From the NCBI GenBank assembly GCA_036873135.1, contig JAPTYO010000001.1, positions 45,904,774 to 45,968,773 of the forward strand: a stretch of 64,000 nt of DNA. The letters are read 5' to 3'. The notes under the pieces were generated by a model. That model had not been told where the DNA came from and ran no database searches. It saw only the letters and a list, made by a program, of their open reading frames with translations. Positions 1 through 11,270 of this stretch are shown here, piece after piece; positions within the stretch are counted from its first letter, which is position 1; every line of letters starts with the position of its first letter. The translations under genes and the position numbers were made by a program. The stretch is from Clarkia xantiana subsp. parviflora. Its lineage: Eukaryota > Streptophyta > Magnoliopsida > Myrtales > Onagraceae.

Positions 1-272
1 AATAAATAAGAATCTATAGTTGTAGTTTTAAGGATGTATACATATAAACATTCCGGATATCCTATAATTTTTTAGTATTAAAAAAGCAGACTAATACTAA
101 TCGATTCCTAATATTGATTATTAAAAAAAATACCTTAATCATTTATAATCGAAATCGTTAGAAAATGCAGTTTCAGATACGTGCCGTTTGAACCATTACT
201 AAATACTAAACCAAAATTCGACAAATAACAAAGGATCAGGGAAGGTGCACTTTGAAGGAATGGGTTCCAGAG
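1..272. other. AT-rich flank, no gene seen
   Basis: AT-rich sequence to the left of the first LTR. I see no open frame of note, no RNA gene and no terminal repeats. Confidence 0.6.
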
Positions 273-1519
273 TGTAAACACCTAATTTTGGTCCGCACGT
301 GGCACGTTCAAAATATCATATTTGACGCGTTAAAAAATGAAGTATTTAATTATGGAAGGTCGCGGAGTTTCTAAAGATAGGACGACTTAAAATAACATAG
401 TGTATATGCATTATTTATTGTAAAATATTCAGAAAATATATTATGTGTATTTATGGTAAAATATGTATACGGAATATTGATGATACATATTTTTAAGATT
501 TTATTTTCCTAATTTGGGGGTCCTAGTTTAGCTATAAATAGATTCCTTTTACAGGTAAAAAAAATACAACAGCATTAATAAACCAACTTTTCTCAAAATT
601 CGCACCGTTTCGTCTTATAGTAAACTCAACTTTTTTTTTTTCTATTTTCCCGCTACTGTGTTTTACGGCCGCCAGTGACAAACGGCAGCTCCGCCCAACG
701 GCGCCGGCGCGCAGACCGCCCGCCGTAACTCCGTCCTTCCCGCTCCGCCGTGCAGACCGTCTGTTGTCGCACCGCCACTGCTACCTCATCAGATTCACCT
801 GTTCTGCAAAAGCCCGCCATGCCGTGACTGTGCCGGAGTTTTCAGCCCTTCTCGGCCGTCGAACGTCGTCTGCTGCGCCGCTGCTCCCTCAGCCGACCCT
901 GCCCGAGCCCCGCTGTTGCTGCCGCCCACCACCTCGACGACCGATGCCTGCTTCCTCAGCCATCCTCCCGGAGAGCCCGCAGGTGAGATCCTTTTTTTTC
1001 TTTTTTTTATTATTTAATTATTATTTGTTTATTCATTAATAATTGTTTTTTATATATTCTGACATAATATTATTATATTATATTATATTTAATTGAGTAA
1101 TTTAAATGTAGTCGATTAAACTTAGTTAGATGACATATTTAATTTTTTAAATTGTATGTATGTTAAATATGTAATTAAGTATGCTTGGCGATATTTTTTT
1201 TGCGTATGATAAAAAATTAATTTAAATTGACATCGTTAGATTAATCTGAGGTAACATATACATAAAAAAATAAAATTGGCAAATTAAGTGAATTGAGTAC
1301 CGAAAGGGCGTAGTTAAAAAAATTATATTTTTAATTCGTAAAAGAACCCCCGAACTCAAATTTTCTGATCGTAGATCGATTTTATGCCTAGGCGGTTAAT
1401 TCGTTACTCGCTTAGGTAATTTAGGATTCTAGTTAGCATTAATTAACTACTGGCGACTCTTTTCAAAATTGTACGTTTTCAAAAACGAATTCGCCTTAGG
1501 TCAGATTTTAGGTCTGACA
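273..1519 (+). repeat. 5' LTR
   Basis: Begins TGTAAACACC and ends GGTCTGACA. It contains a TATA box (TATAAATA, 533-540). A GC-rich stretch follows at about 660-980 and ends in a splice-donor-like CAG/GTGAGATC at about 981. After that comes an AT-rich tail. The same order is kept in the 3' copy. Confidence 0.85.
533..540 (+). promoter_or_regulatory. TATA box of the 5' LTR
   Basis: TATAAATA, with the matching TATAAATA at 6454-6461 in the 3' LTR. It lies upstream of the GC-rich leader, as expected for the U3/R border of an LTR promoter. Transcription start is inferred, not seen. Confidence 0.5.
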
Positions 1520-1522
1520 ATT

Positions 1523-1540
1523 TGGCGACTCTGCTCGGGA
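1523..1540 (+). other. Primer-binding site candidate
   Basis: tggcgactctgctcggga lies 3 bp inside the 5' LTR. The TGG start and position fit a tRNA primer site. Ogre-type elements are known to use tRNA-Arg with a similar TGGCGACTC start; I could not align it to a tRNA here. Confidence 0.6.
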
Positions 1541-1663
1541 AGTTAGAGGGTTCGGGCTCAGTATGTTCACTTTTTTGCCATGTTTGAGTTTTGTAGCTTT
1601 ATTTTTTATTTTATTTTGACTTCATTGATCTAACTTGGTTGTTTTTGTGTGATTTCAAGTGTG

Positions 1664-1705
<42 letters not shown>

Positions 1706-2039
1706 TCTGACTATTTTTCTTTGTTGTATTATGTGTTACTTGAATTCACACACACCACTTTAGTGTATTATCCAAAATGCCTAAAACTCAGGGCAACTAG
1801 GAACCCCAGAGAGTTAGTTATGGTACGATCGGAGCGGCTGGGCCGACGGTACGACTCCGAAAAACTCCACTCGCTTGTGAAGATCCTGTGATCCCTATGA
1901 TGGGGGGAGGAAACCAAATTGTCAGGAGCCTATCAGTGGAACCTACCTTGTAGAGCAAAACCACACTTTTTTTACCCCCCCCCCCACCCCCACCCCCCAA
2001 CATGTCGTATTTTATCCATATTTTTATTAAATGTTATCG

Positions 2040-2760
2040 GGTAAATAGTACTGTTTGTATAACTTTTATTTCTCATGCATTCATCTCATTGCATTAAAAA
2101 AAAAAAAAAAAAAACTCTTTCAGCTAAGTAGTTAGTCATTTAGTTGTAGATTTTTTTTTTCAAACATGCATTTCGTATGCATTGTTTTTTTTAACATCTT
2201 ACGAGATGAAAAATCCAGGTAAATTGTATTTTTTCTTATTTGTAGAACTTTTATTTTTAAGTTTGCATATTGTATTTATTTTTGTGCATCTCATATGCAT
2301 TCTTAAAAAAAAAAAACTTTTCGCTTGAGTTTTTATTTTTGAGCAACTAAGATGCATTGATTTTTTTTCCACTTAAAAATAAAATAAAATAAAATAAAAA
2401 AATTTAGGTAGCTTGTAAGTTTCTTAACTGTACAACTTTCATCTCATGTACATCTCATAGACATTGTTTTAGGAAAAACGATTTTTTAGATAGATTGCAA
2501 ATCTTCTCTTAGTTGTTGAGCTTTTAATTCCAAACATGCATTGAATTTGCATTTCCTTATATATATATATAAAAAAAAAATTTACCTGGATTTTGCATCT
2601 CGTACATGCATTTCATATGTACCATTCAGGTAAACTGTTTTAAATTGTAAAAAAAAAAAAAAAAAATTAAGTAGAATTTTAACTTTCAAGCATGCGTGAA
2701 CATTTAAAAAAATTCAAAGTTTCATTCATTTTTATCCAAGTTGTATTGCACTCTTGCGGA
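2040..2760. repeat. Degenerate tandem repeats with poly(A)/poly(T)
   Basis: A motif built on catctcatatgcat/aacatgcatt recurs about every 70-90 bp, separated by long A or T runs. It is too diverged to give a clean unit. It lies in the leader of the LTR element. A C-rich run precedes it at 1974-1999. Confidence 0.45.
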
Positions 2761-3329
2761 AAAATTGTCATTTCAACCTTCGCATGAGCTAGTGTTTTAA
2801 AAAAATGATTTTATTCTTTTTTTTTGAGAAAATAGTTTAACTGTGCGGTTGAGTGCGATTATTCGAGTTTAAGCAAAGGATGAGAAAACCTTTTTGAAAA
2901 ACCTTGTTTTGAGCATCTGTCATGCACGAGCCATATATGCACTCAACAAACTCCATGATGGTGCAAAATACCTTAGATCATAAATTTTGGTTCCTTTTTA
3001 AAAAGTAATCAAAATTATGAAATGAATGACATTAGAGTTATCAAAAAAATAATCATGCATTATTTCTCATATTCTTTAGACTGATTTTTCATTCACTCTT
3101 TTCAGGTACCCTTGGTTAGGTATCTTGTACATATAAGTTTTGTCGACCAAATGGGGCAACAAAAAAAGAACATGCGGCCATCGAGTTGCACGGAGAACAA
3201 ATTGCGCACTCATGATATCCAACGCTTAAGTGCGATGAATTGTACTTGATTTTTTCCTTGAGATTTGAGTGTCCCTGCTCTTTTTCGCAGATCAGACGAC
3301 CACTTCGACGAGGGCGCAACCACGTGAAA

Positions 3330-3740
3330 TGTGACTACTCCAAAGAACTTACATGCCAGAATTCCACCTACCATATGTGGAATTCATACGCGTCCCCGAA
3401 CCAAGTCGTACATCCGTTTTATGGTGAGGTCTTAACCGGTCAGTGGTAACCACAGTGCATCTCCCGTTCAGATCAAGCACAACCGCCAGATGGAGAAAAA
3501 CTCGGATAATCATCCAAATAAAGGCCCCTGAAGAGCATATCTCGCACACGGTCCTCTACTTTCCGACCATTCTGATATCGACCGCCGAGTTTGTCCCAGA
3601 TACTTCGGACAGGTTCCAAACCTCTGAAACTTTACCTACCATCTGAGGCCTACCTCAACCAGATCGCTCATCCAGTATGTGACAAGCCTAACCCGATGGG
3701 TGCTAACCATGGGGCATCCTCCGTTAAGATCGAGCAAATT
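3330..3740. repeat. Diverged duplicated block in the LTR element
   Basis: Phrases recur in order about 250 bp apart: a run around cctaccat..., then gtcgtacatccg or gctcatccagta, then ggtaaccacagtgcatc or gctaaccatggggcatc, then ccgttcagatcaagcac or ccgttaagatcgagcaa. This is a diverged duplication without a conserved open frame. I do not recognise a protein. Confidence 0.4.
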
Positions 3741-4189
3741 CAAAGACGGGAAATTATCAAGAAATGAAGAGATCATTCAAAGGGATCGAGAATACCGTGA
3801 AGGTTGAATGTGCAGATGAACAAGCATATAAGTCGAGAGAAGAAATCATTATTGTCGAAGTCTTCCATCAGAGGGTACTCAACCCAAGACGTTGACTCAA
3901 TCAGCTTGTTCTGACTCAAGTCATCATCAAGAAAAATGTCATTTGTATTTGGAATTTTCAATCTGCCACTAGGGGCATGTAAATAACTGTTGTTGATTAT
4001 TTTCGGTAAATTTCTTTAAAAAAATGAAAAAAAAATCCCGCTAAGAAACCCAGGCAAAAAACCCGCAGGGGCAGTCGTGGCAAAAGGTGAGCTGCAAAGA
4101 AAAAAAATCATTATTCTTTAGGGTCACACCGCCCTTTAATTGGCTACCGAGAAAAATAAAGAGAGTTCTCATGCAAATTTTGTGAGAGG

Positions 4190-4790
4190 AGTGAAGAAAT
4201 AAAAGGGTCACAGTTGTCCCTAAATCAACTACAAATAAAAAGGGTCTCAGTCGTCCCTAAAACGACTACAAAGAAAGGGCCACAACCACCCTTCAAATGG
4301 CTATAAATAAAGAGCGCCCCCGCAACATCAAAAGCGGAAAATAAGTGAAAGTGTCACAACCACCCTTCAAACGGCTACACACACAAAAAAAATGAGAAGA
4401 AAAGAGTGATCTCGCGAACCCTGTTAGGGCGGAAGAATAAAAAAGGATCACAATCACCCTTAAAATGACTACACAAAAAGAGTGATACCGCGAACCCGGT
4501 GAGGGCCGAAAAATAAAAGAAAGGGTCACAGTCGTCCCTATATACGGCTACAATCAAAAGAGCGATCCCGGAACATCAATGGCGGGTATTAAGTGAAAGG
4601 GCCATAGCCACCCTCCAAACGGCTACAGTCAAAAGAGCTCCCGCAACATTGAAGACGGTGAGAAAAAGGTCACAGCCACCCTCCAAATGGCTACAAATAC
4701 TCCCGCATCGAGGTGGAAAATAAAGTACGGGTCACAGCCACTATTTAATCGGCTACCAAATAAAGAGTGCTTCCACTAGGTTGAAAACCT
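4190..4790. repeat. Imperfect tandem array, units of about 70-100 bp
   Basis: Units built from gggtcacagccaccctt..., ggctacaaataaagag and cgcaacatcaa.ggcgg recur about seven times with variable length. There is no open frame through the array. It is one of several tandem arrays stacked in this element. Confidence 0.6.
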
Positions 4791-5056
4791 GAAAGGGCGG
4801 CCTAGTCAAAATCAGAAAATGAGGGACATGATTGCAAATTCAGAATTTGCAATCATGAAAAAATGAGAGAAAAAAAAAAAACTGAGGGGCACCGTCGGAA
4901 ATCTCTCAATCGACCGTGGCAAAAGGAGAGAATAAGAGAGAAATTCTTTAAAAAAAAAAAATCCCGCTAGATTGTCGCACCATACGCAATTTAGGCAAAA
5001 ATTAGGGACAAACATTCATGCGTGTATGTATTTTCTACATCACAACGCATTCTAAG

Positions 5057-5690
5057 TCAACTTCACGGCAACCGGGACAGTTACATTCTGCTCTCGCGAG
5101 TCACCATTCAAGGATGAGTATGACTGTTAAATTCTGTTCCTACGAGTCAACTTCACGGCAAGCGGGACGGTTGCAGTCTGCTCTCGCGAGTCACCATTCA
5201 AGGATGAGTAGGACTGTTACAGTCTGTTCCTACGAGTCAATTTCACGGCAAACGGGACGGTTACAGTCTGCTCTTGCGAGTCGTCATTCAAGGATGAGTA
5301 GGACTGTTATAGTCTGTTCCTACGAGTCAACTTCACGGCAAGCGGGACGGTTATAGTCTGCTCTCGCGAGTCACCATTCAAGGATGAGTAGGACTGTTAC
5401 AGTCTGTTCCTACGAGTCAACTTCACGGCAAGCGGGACGGTTATAGTCTGCTCTCGTGAGTCACCATTTAAGGATGAGTAGGATTGTTACAGTATGTTCC
5501 TACGAGTCAACTTCATGGCAAGCGGGACGGTTACAGACTGCTCTCGCAAGTCACCATTCAAAGATGAGTAGGATTAATACAGTATGTTCCTACGAGTCTC
5601 ATGACAAACGGGACGGTTACAGCCTGCTCTCGCAAGTCACCATTCAAGGATGAGTAGAACTGTTACAGTCTGTTCCTGCAAGTCACAATC
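5057..5690. repeat. 90 bp tandem array, about seven copies
   Basis: The landmark tcaccattca occurs at 5101, 5191, 5371 and 5551, with one-letter or two-letter variants at 5281 and 5461; spacing is exactly 90. The last unit is 86 bp (5637). Each unit holds cttcacggcaagcgggacgg, ctctcgcgagtcaccattca and gtctgttcctacgagt. Because 90 is a multiple of three, one frame stays open across several units. I see no known domain in it. Confidence 0.85.
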
Positions 5691-5769
5691 GACAATCAGG
5701 ATCTGAAGTTTTCTAGCTTTCTGAGAGTCACCCCCGACGAACGAAGTCTTAGTATTTAGCCTTCGCAAG

Positions 5770-6030
5770 TCACGCCAGTGGAGACATCGTCGATTGAGGT
5801 TTTACTTTACTGCACGCCACTGGAGGATTTTCTTTCCACACACCACTGAAGGTTTTTTGTTACTGCACGCCACTGGAGGCTTTACTTTTACGCACCGCCA
5901 ACGGAAGCACCGTCAACAGGGGCACCTCCAATCGAAGCTTTACTTTTCCGCACCGCCACTGGAGGCTCTTATTTAACGCACTGTCGCTGGAAGCTCTACA
6001 TTCTGCACTACCAATGGAGGTTTTTTTTCG
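5770..6030. repeat. Short tandem array (cgccactggagg motif)
   Basis: Variants of cgccactggaggctttac recur every 30-40 bp, about eight times, directly before the purine tract and 3' LTR. The sequence does not look coding. Confidence 0.6.
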
Positions 6031-6175
6031 CACCGTCCGAAATAAGCCAGGAGTTCCCTTGAAGATTCGAAGACTCAAAAGAAGATATACTTGCTAACCA
6101 AAATTAGTATTTCCTCGTCTTTGGACGAATCCCCTCGAACATGTTCTACGGGAATTCGCCCAACGAGGGGCAAGC

Positions 6176-7427
6176 TGTAAACACCTAATTTTGATCCACA
6201 CGTGGCACGTTCAAAATGTCATATATGACGCGTTAAAAAAGGAATTATTTAAATATGGAAGGTCGCGAAGTTTCTAAGGATAGGACGTCTTATAATAGGA
6301 TAGCGTATATGCATTATTTATTGTAAAATATTTAGAAAATATATTATGTGTATTTATGGTAAAATACATAAATATATATATGTATATTTTCTGAATATTG
6401 ATGGTGCATATTTTTAAGATTTTATTTTCCTAATTTGGGGGTCCTAGTTTAGTTATAAATATAGTCATTTTACATGTAAAAAAACACACAACAGCATTAA
6501 TAAACAAGCTTTTCTCGAAATCCGCGTCGTTTCGTCTTCTAGTGAACCCAACTTTTTTTTTTCTCTTTTCCCGCTACTGTGTTCTCCGGCCGCCAGTGAC
6601 AAAAGGCGGCTCCGCCCAACGGCGCCGCCGCGCAAACCGCCCGCCGTGACTCCGTCGTGCAGACCATCTGTTGCCGCACCGCCACCGCTGTCTCATCAGA
6701 TCCGCCTAATCTGCAAAAGCCCGCCATGCCGTGACTGTGCCAGAGTTTTTAGTCCTTCGTCGGCCGCCGATCGTCGTCTGCTGCGCCGCTGCTCCCTCAG
6801 TCGTCCCTGCCCGAGACCCGCTGTTGCTTCCGCCCACCACCTCGACGACCGCTGCCTGCTTCCTCAGCCATCCTCCCGGAGAGCCCGCAGGTGAGATCAT
6901 TTTTTTTCTTTTTTTATGATTTAATTATTATTTGTTTATTCATTAATAATTGTTTTTTTTTATATATTCTGATATAATATTATTATATTATATTATATTT
7001 AATTGAGTAATTTAAATGTAGTCAATTAAATTTATTTAGATGACATATTTAATTGTTTAAGTTGGTATGTTAAATATGTAAATAAGTATGCTTGGCGATT
7101 TTTTTTTTTGTTGCGTATGATAAAATTTTAATTTAAATTGACATCGTTAGATTAATCTGAGGTAACATATGCATAAAAAAATAAAATTGGCAAATTAAGT
7201 GAATTGAATACCGAAAAGGCGTAGTTAAAAATTATACTTTTAATTCGTAAAAGAACCCTCGAACTCAAATTTTCTGATCATAGATCGATTTTATGCCTAG
7301 GTGGTTAATTCGTTATTTACTTAGATAATTTATGATTCTAGTTAGTCTTAATTAACTAGTGGTGACTCTTTTTAAAATTGTAAGCTTTCAAAAATGAATT
7401 CGCATAGGTCAGAATTTAGGTCTGGCA
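6176..7427 (+). repeat. 3' LTR
   Basis: Same start (TGTAAACACC), TATA box (6454-6461), GC-rich leader and splice-donor-like CAG/GTGAGATC (about 6889) as the 5' LTR. It ends GGTCTGGCA. The 5-mer caagc stands on both sides (6171-6175 and 7428-7432). Confidence 0.85.
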
Positions 7428-8034
7428 CAAGCAACAACTTTATGTCTATAAGAATGGTGCAAGAAGACGACACCAACAATAACCCGTCCTATTAAGGAAT
7501 GATGAAGTGGCGACCAGCTTAGTATCGACTTGTAGGAGACTCATCATCTAAAGGAATGAGGAGGAGACAACCTACTTGTCACCTGCTTGACGTCGTCATA
7601 AGGAAACCCACTCTCCTAAGTAAAATTGAGGTAGCGACATGCTTGTCATAAGCAAAAGTATTTAATAAATTGCACTAAAATATCATTTAAACTATAAATA
7701 AATTAACAAAAAAAACTATAATATATAACACATATTTGATATATATTTTAATATTTACGATGAGTATATAACACTATTTAGTTTCATGAATGTATAAAAA
7801 TATGAAAATAAAAAATTGAAGAGAACAAGAAAAGTAAACTCAACTGTTTAAAATACATAAAATTTACGGAAAATAAACATTTTTTTTATAAGATACTATA
7901 TCAATATATTATATTTATCTATATATAATATAATTAAGATAGATTTATAAATGTAGGTGCAGTGAGACATAATCGTTTATACCATTTAGTTGTTGATATA
8001 AATTATTCTATTGGTTGATCAATTTTTTAAGTTA
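7428..8034. other. Intergenic, nothing recognised
   Basis: AT-rich sequence with a short degenerate motif (gaatgatgaagtggcgac..., gaatgaggaggagacaac...) repeated around 7490-7640. No open frame or terminal repeats recognised. Confidence 0.4.
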
Positions 8035-8039
8035 CCAAT

Positions 8040-8581
8040 TATTTAGAGTAAATGGGCCGCCGTAATAAGAGCTCATTAAAGCAAAATTGAGGTATGACAC
8101 AAAAGGAATTTCAGGTCAGACCAAAATCCCCAATGGGCCATATGCGACCCATGTGGGCCAGCCTAATTGAGCATGGTGCGGCCGAACTTAGCAAATACTT
8201 AACGAGGGTTTTTCTCACATCCTCTTATAAATAGGAGGTGTTAGCTAGGGATTTCTTGGGGTTGGTCACTATCTCCCTTTTAGTTGTCATAAAAGAAATC
8301 TCGTCTCCCATTTACTAAAGGGTTCGGCCGAAATTCATACTACCTAGAGTAGGTGCCGAATTGTGTCAAACAATTCACCCCGAAGATCCATCCGGCAACC
8401 GAATTGAAAGAAGCTTTACTGTGGAGACCATTGCATCATTAACAAAGAGTCAAACGAAGGACAGCATCCGGCATTCCGTGAACTCCCGTTGACATCTTGG
8501 GCTACCAGATTGCGATATAGGTATATGCACCATTTCCGCTGCGTGTGTACTTAGTTTGATGTGTATTAATTCTCCCCAACA
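8040..8581 (+). mobile_element. Solo LTR of a Copia family
   Basis: A 542 bp block ends ctccccaaca and is flanked by a perfect 5 bp duplication, ccaat (8035-8039 and 8582-8586). It aligns in order with the reverse complement of the LTRs of the Copia element at 24934-46811. Shared marks are atgggc.gccgtaat near the start, a TATA box (tataaata, 8225-8232), gatttcttggggtt.gtcactatctcc, ttcggccgaa, and ttccgctgcgt near the end. Its first bases are TA, not TG, probably by decay. No internal sequence remains, so it is best read as a solo LTR left by recombination. Confidence 0.7.
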
Positions 8582-8586
8582 CCAAT

Positions 8587-10101
8587 CACTGAGCTACATA
8601 GCCAAGTAAATATCAAGAGCTCTAAGATTGCACCAATGTTTTTTTTTCACCTAACGTTTTCTTCAGATACATTTAAGGTATAGCTATATAAATTTATATA
8701 TACACCTCAAATATGTAGTAGTTTTCCACATTTTTTGAATAAATTATTCAATAAATTATAACTATCAATTTTGAATTTTTATAATATCCTAACAATTATA
8801 TAAACAAATTACGTTAGCCACCTAGTTAATATATATATATATATATTGTTGAAGAATGTATCAGTGACAAAAAAAAAATGCCTATATGGTGAATATAAGA
8901 AATTGATGAGCGCATCCGATAAATGTAATATCTATTTCATCTAGATTTGATGGATCTGATGTATTAGTAGCTTTAAACGACTTCACTATTGATATTTATG
9001 GAGACATTTCGTTTGTATTTATTATCATCTTCATGTAAACATTGTTCTACCTCCCTATAAATAATTTTTTATTCTATTTTACATTCATATTTGTATGATC
9101 GTTATTTTCTTGGTTGTCTTTAACCAATTGGTCCACAAAAACGAAACATAAATTAGCAATTTCTCCAAAACAAAAATCTATCTTATCTAACAATATACCT
9201 CTTTACTGAAAAGTGAGCTAGCAATTAATTTAGTAATTAACCAAGAGAGAAAAACAAGACTATAAATATACCAAAGTCCTCCTCCTCCCAGTCCGGTGTT
9301 TTTGGTTCGATCGTGGTGGTTGGTCGGTTCGGGTCTTGGTCTAACTGTTCTACACTTGCTCCTTCTACATCACTTGCTATCACTGATCATATGTCACTGT
9401 CCGGGAATCTTCTTCCTTCAGATCGGTATCTCGATTACATATATAAGTACACTTTCTCCTAATTAAACCCTATAAACGGTGAAATCATTATCTCAATGTA
9501 CTAATTTGGAGACTTTATGAATTAGATAACTTGAGATATTGCAGATTAATAGGATACAGCCTCAATATTTTTGACCTAATGCTTATAATGTTTAATTAAT
9601 TTGATTATTCATCTATAATCTATATATATATATATATTGATCGTTTCAGCTGTATGACAACCCTTGCAGGATTATTATGCTAAAGTATTTATATTTGTAA
9701 GCCCTTGTTCGTGTTTAGGTCAGTAATGTGAAATTCCAGACAGACTACTTGATCAAACTATCCCAAAACCTTATATACATCGATATGTGAAGACCCGAAT
9801 CACGTTGACTTAATTAGCTGTGGAGATTCGAATCTGCATACTTTAATACCGTGCAGACCTCAACTTTCACAAATGCTTAAAAAAAAAAACATAAATTGAG
9901 AGAATTCATTCTTGTTTTCTTTTTGCCCAGAAAGTGAATGACAATTACAGCTGCACTGCTATATCTATCATATAATACCCAGAAGACAGAATCCAATGGC
10001 ATAAATTTTACACACCCAGATTTACACACATATATCCTTTGTGTGCAAACCTCTTAACTAAACAACAACACCCATGATTAAAGAATCATATAGAGATTGA
10101 A
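8587..10101. other. Intergenic, nothing recognised
   Basis: AT-rich, with TA-dinucleotide runs near 8829-8847 and 9621-9636 and no credible coding frame. The right end (about 9950-10101) should include the 3' UTR of the minus-strand SAUR gene. I see no clear poly(A) signal to place its end. Confidence 0.4.
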
Positions 10102-10557
10102 TCAAACTTTAATGGAAGAACCAACCCAATTAATCCCATTATTGCCCCTTGATGAATCTTCCCAGTGCTGTCTTCTTCTTCCTCCATTATCATGGCAGCA
10201 CTGTCTATCATCAAGCTCAGCTACTATCCTCTCCAGCTCGATCGGACTGCAGGGAACTGCAAGCGCTCCTTCGTGGTTAAACCCGAACTCCTCTGCCGCT
10301 TCCTCAAGCAACCTCACGAAACTCGGGTGGGTCAGGCAGCTGAGTGGAAGTACAAACCTTTGCGGCTCGTCGCCGTGAACCGCAATTACCGCAAAATGGC
10401 CTTCCTTCACATCTTCGGGCACGGTCACCGAATCGGGATTGCTTAAATTCTTGCTCCCAGGGATTAGGGTTCGGTGGAGCTTTTCGATAACAAGCTTGAG
10501 TTTATTCATCGTTGGAGTATTCTTCTTCTTGATGGTTCTGGTTCTGATCTTGGCCAT
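10102..10557 (-). CDS. SAUR: SAUR family protein (small auxin up RNA)
   Basis: A single-exon gene of 151 residues. The SAUR domain runs from about residue 44 to 113: VPEDVKEGHFAVI (46-58), RFVLPLSCLTHPSF (67-80), then a helix ending EEFGF (89-93) and GALAVPC (97-103). This is the family's usual order. The first 40 residues are basic (KIRTRTIKKK near the start), and the tail after residue 115 is low-complexity and rich in Gly, Arg and Asn. SAUR proteins are intronless plant proteins. Many of them promote acid growth by inhibiting PP2C.D phosphatases at the plasma membrane; this is family knowledge, not shown here. The first ATG is used; a second in-frame ATG is at residue 17. A TATA-like run lies about 110 bp upstream. 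No other SAUR gene is next to it, although these genes often occur in tandem clusters. Confidence 0.93.
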   Translation of the reverse strand: MAKIRTRTIKKKNTPTMNKLKLVIEKLHRTLIPGSKNLSNPDSVTVPEDVKEGHFAVIAVHGDEPQRFVLPLSCLTHPSFVRLLEEAAEEFGFNHEGALAVPCSPIELERIVAELDDRQCCHDNGGRRRQHWEDSSRGNNGINWVGSSIKV

Positions 10558-10665
10558 AATTAGGGTTAGGGTTTCTGAGGGTTTTTTAAATACTGGTTTC
10601 TTGATCTCAGTATACAGTGGCTATGTAGCTTTGGTGATGGGTTTGGAGAATTGGAGAGAAGTGGG

Positions 10666-10677
10666 GATATATATATA
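10666..10677 (-). promoter_or_regulatory. TATA-like element of the SAUR gene
   Basis: An alternating TATATATATA run about 110 bp upstream of the SAUR start codon, the only good TATA candidate nearby. I looked for the auxin element TGTCTC close by and did not find a convincing one. Confidence 0.4.
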
Positions 10678-10678
10678 G

Positions 10679-11267
10679 AAATTAAAGCGGGGTGTACGGA
10701 GATTTAATGATGAGTAAATAATATGAGAGTGAAGCTTGACTGTTGAAAACAGAAAACAAGACAGGAGAACTGGGTCTGAGTGTATTCATCTTAAATTTGA
10801 AGGAGACCGGTGCATGTGCCTTAATGCACTGCTCACCCATGAAACGTCCTTTCACAGCTTTTTCTTTTTCTTTTGTTAGTTGAAATATTAATTTAAACAG
10901 TTTGTTATGGATAATCCAATATAAATTTATAATTAGCTAGACTATTCGTTTCAGATCGCCTATTCTACTTCCTATGTCTTTCCGTTAATATCTTGACATC
11001 GGTCCTTAAATTTAATATTTTCATTTTAGGTTTCATCAATCACAATATAGGGTTTTAGAAAGAAAAAAAGACTACAAAATTAATTACACTAATAACATGT
11101 GTCAAGATCTTAACGAGGCACGATCTGGGGCATGGAGAATGGGACAGTAGATCTGGATCCATTAGGTACAAATATATTGAATTAAGTGGATATTAGACAA
11201 ATTTAACAATTTTTTAGAAAAAAAATCATAATTTACCTTTTTTGCTTCACCTGGTCATACGAATTGT
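10679..11267. other. SAUR upstream region
   Basis: Non-coding, AT-rich, upstream of the minus-strand SAUR gene and ending at a MITE insertion. It presumably holds the SAUR promoter. No specific binding sites could be supported. Confidence 0.4.
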
Positions 11268-11270
11268 TTA

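Larger units (their letters stand above)
273..7427 (+). mobile_element. Non-coding LTR retrotransposon, Ogre/Tat-like
   Basis: Two direct repeats of about 1.25 kb (273-1519 and 6176-7427), each starting TGTAAACACC and ending in CA, bracket a 4.6 kb interior. A primer-binding-site-like sequence lies 3 bp after the left LTR, and a purine-rich stretch (gaggggcaag) lies just before the right LTR, so the element reads on the plus strand. The two LTRs match at roughly nine bases in ten by eye, with many small indels, so this is an old insertion. I find no gag, protease, reverse transcriptase or integrase in the interior, which is mostly degenerate tandem repeats and poly(A)/poly(T) tracts. The 5 bp outside the left LTR (cagag) and right LTR (caagc) do not match, so a clean target-site duplication is missing. 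The Ogre/Tat assignment rests on the PBS type and repeat-rich interior and is tentative. Confidence 0.8.

Noticed and set aside
764..1039. Pro/Arg-rich frame of 91 codons in the 5' LTR (also 6646-6894 in the 3' LTR)
   Set aside because: It lies in the GC-rich LTR leader, its start codon is not ATG, and the frame is not kept between the two LTRs.
5018..5653. Frames over the 90 bp array as a repeat protein gene
   Set aside because: Stops interrupt it between units (near 5357 and 5654) and no domain is recognisable. Kept as a repeat, with the possibility mentioned as a finding.
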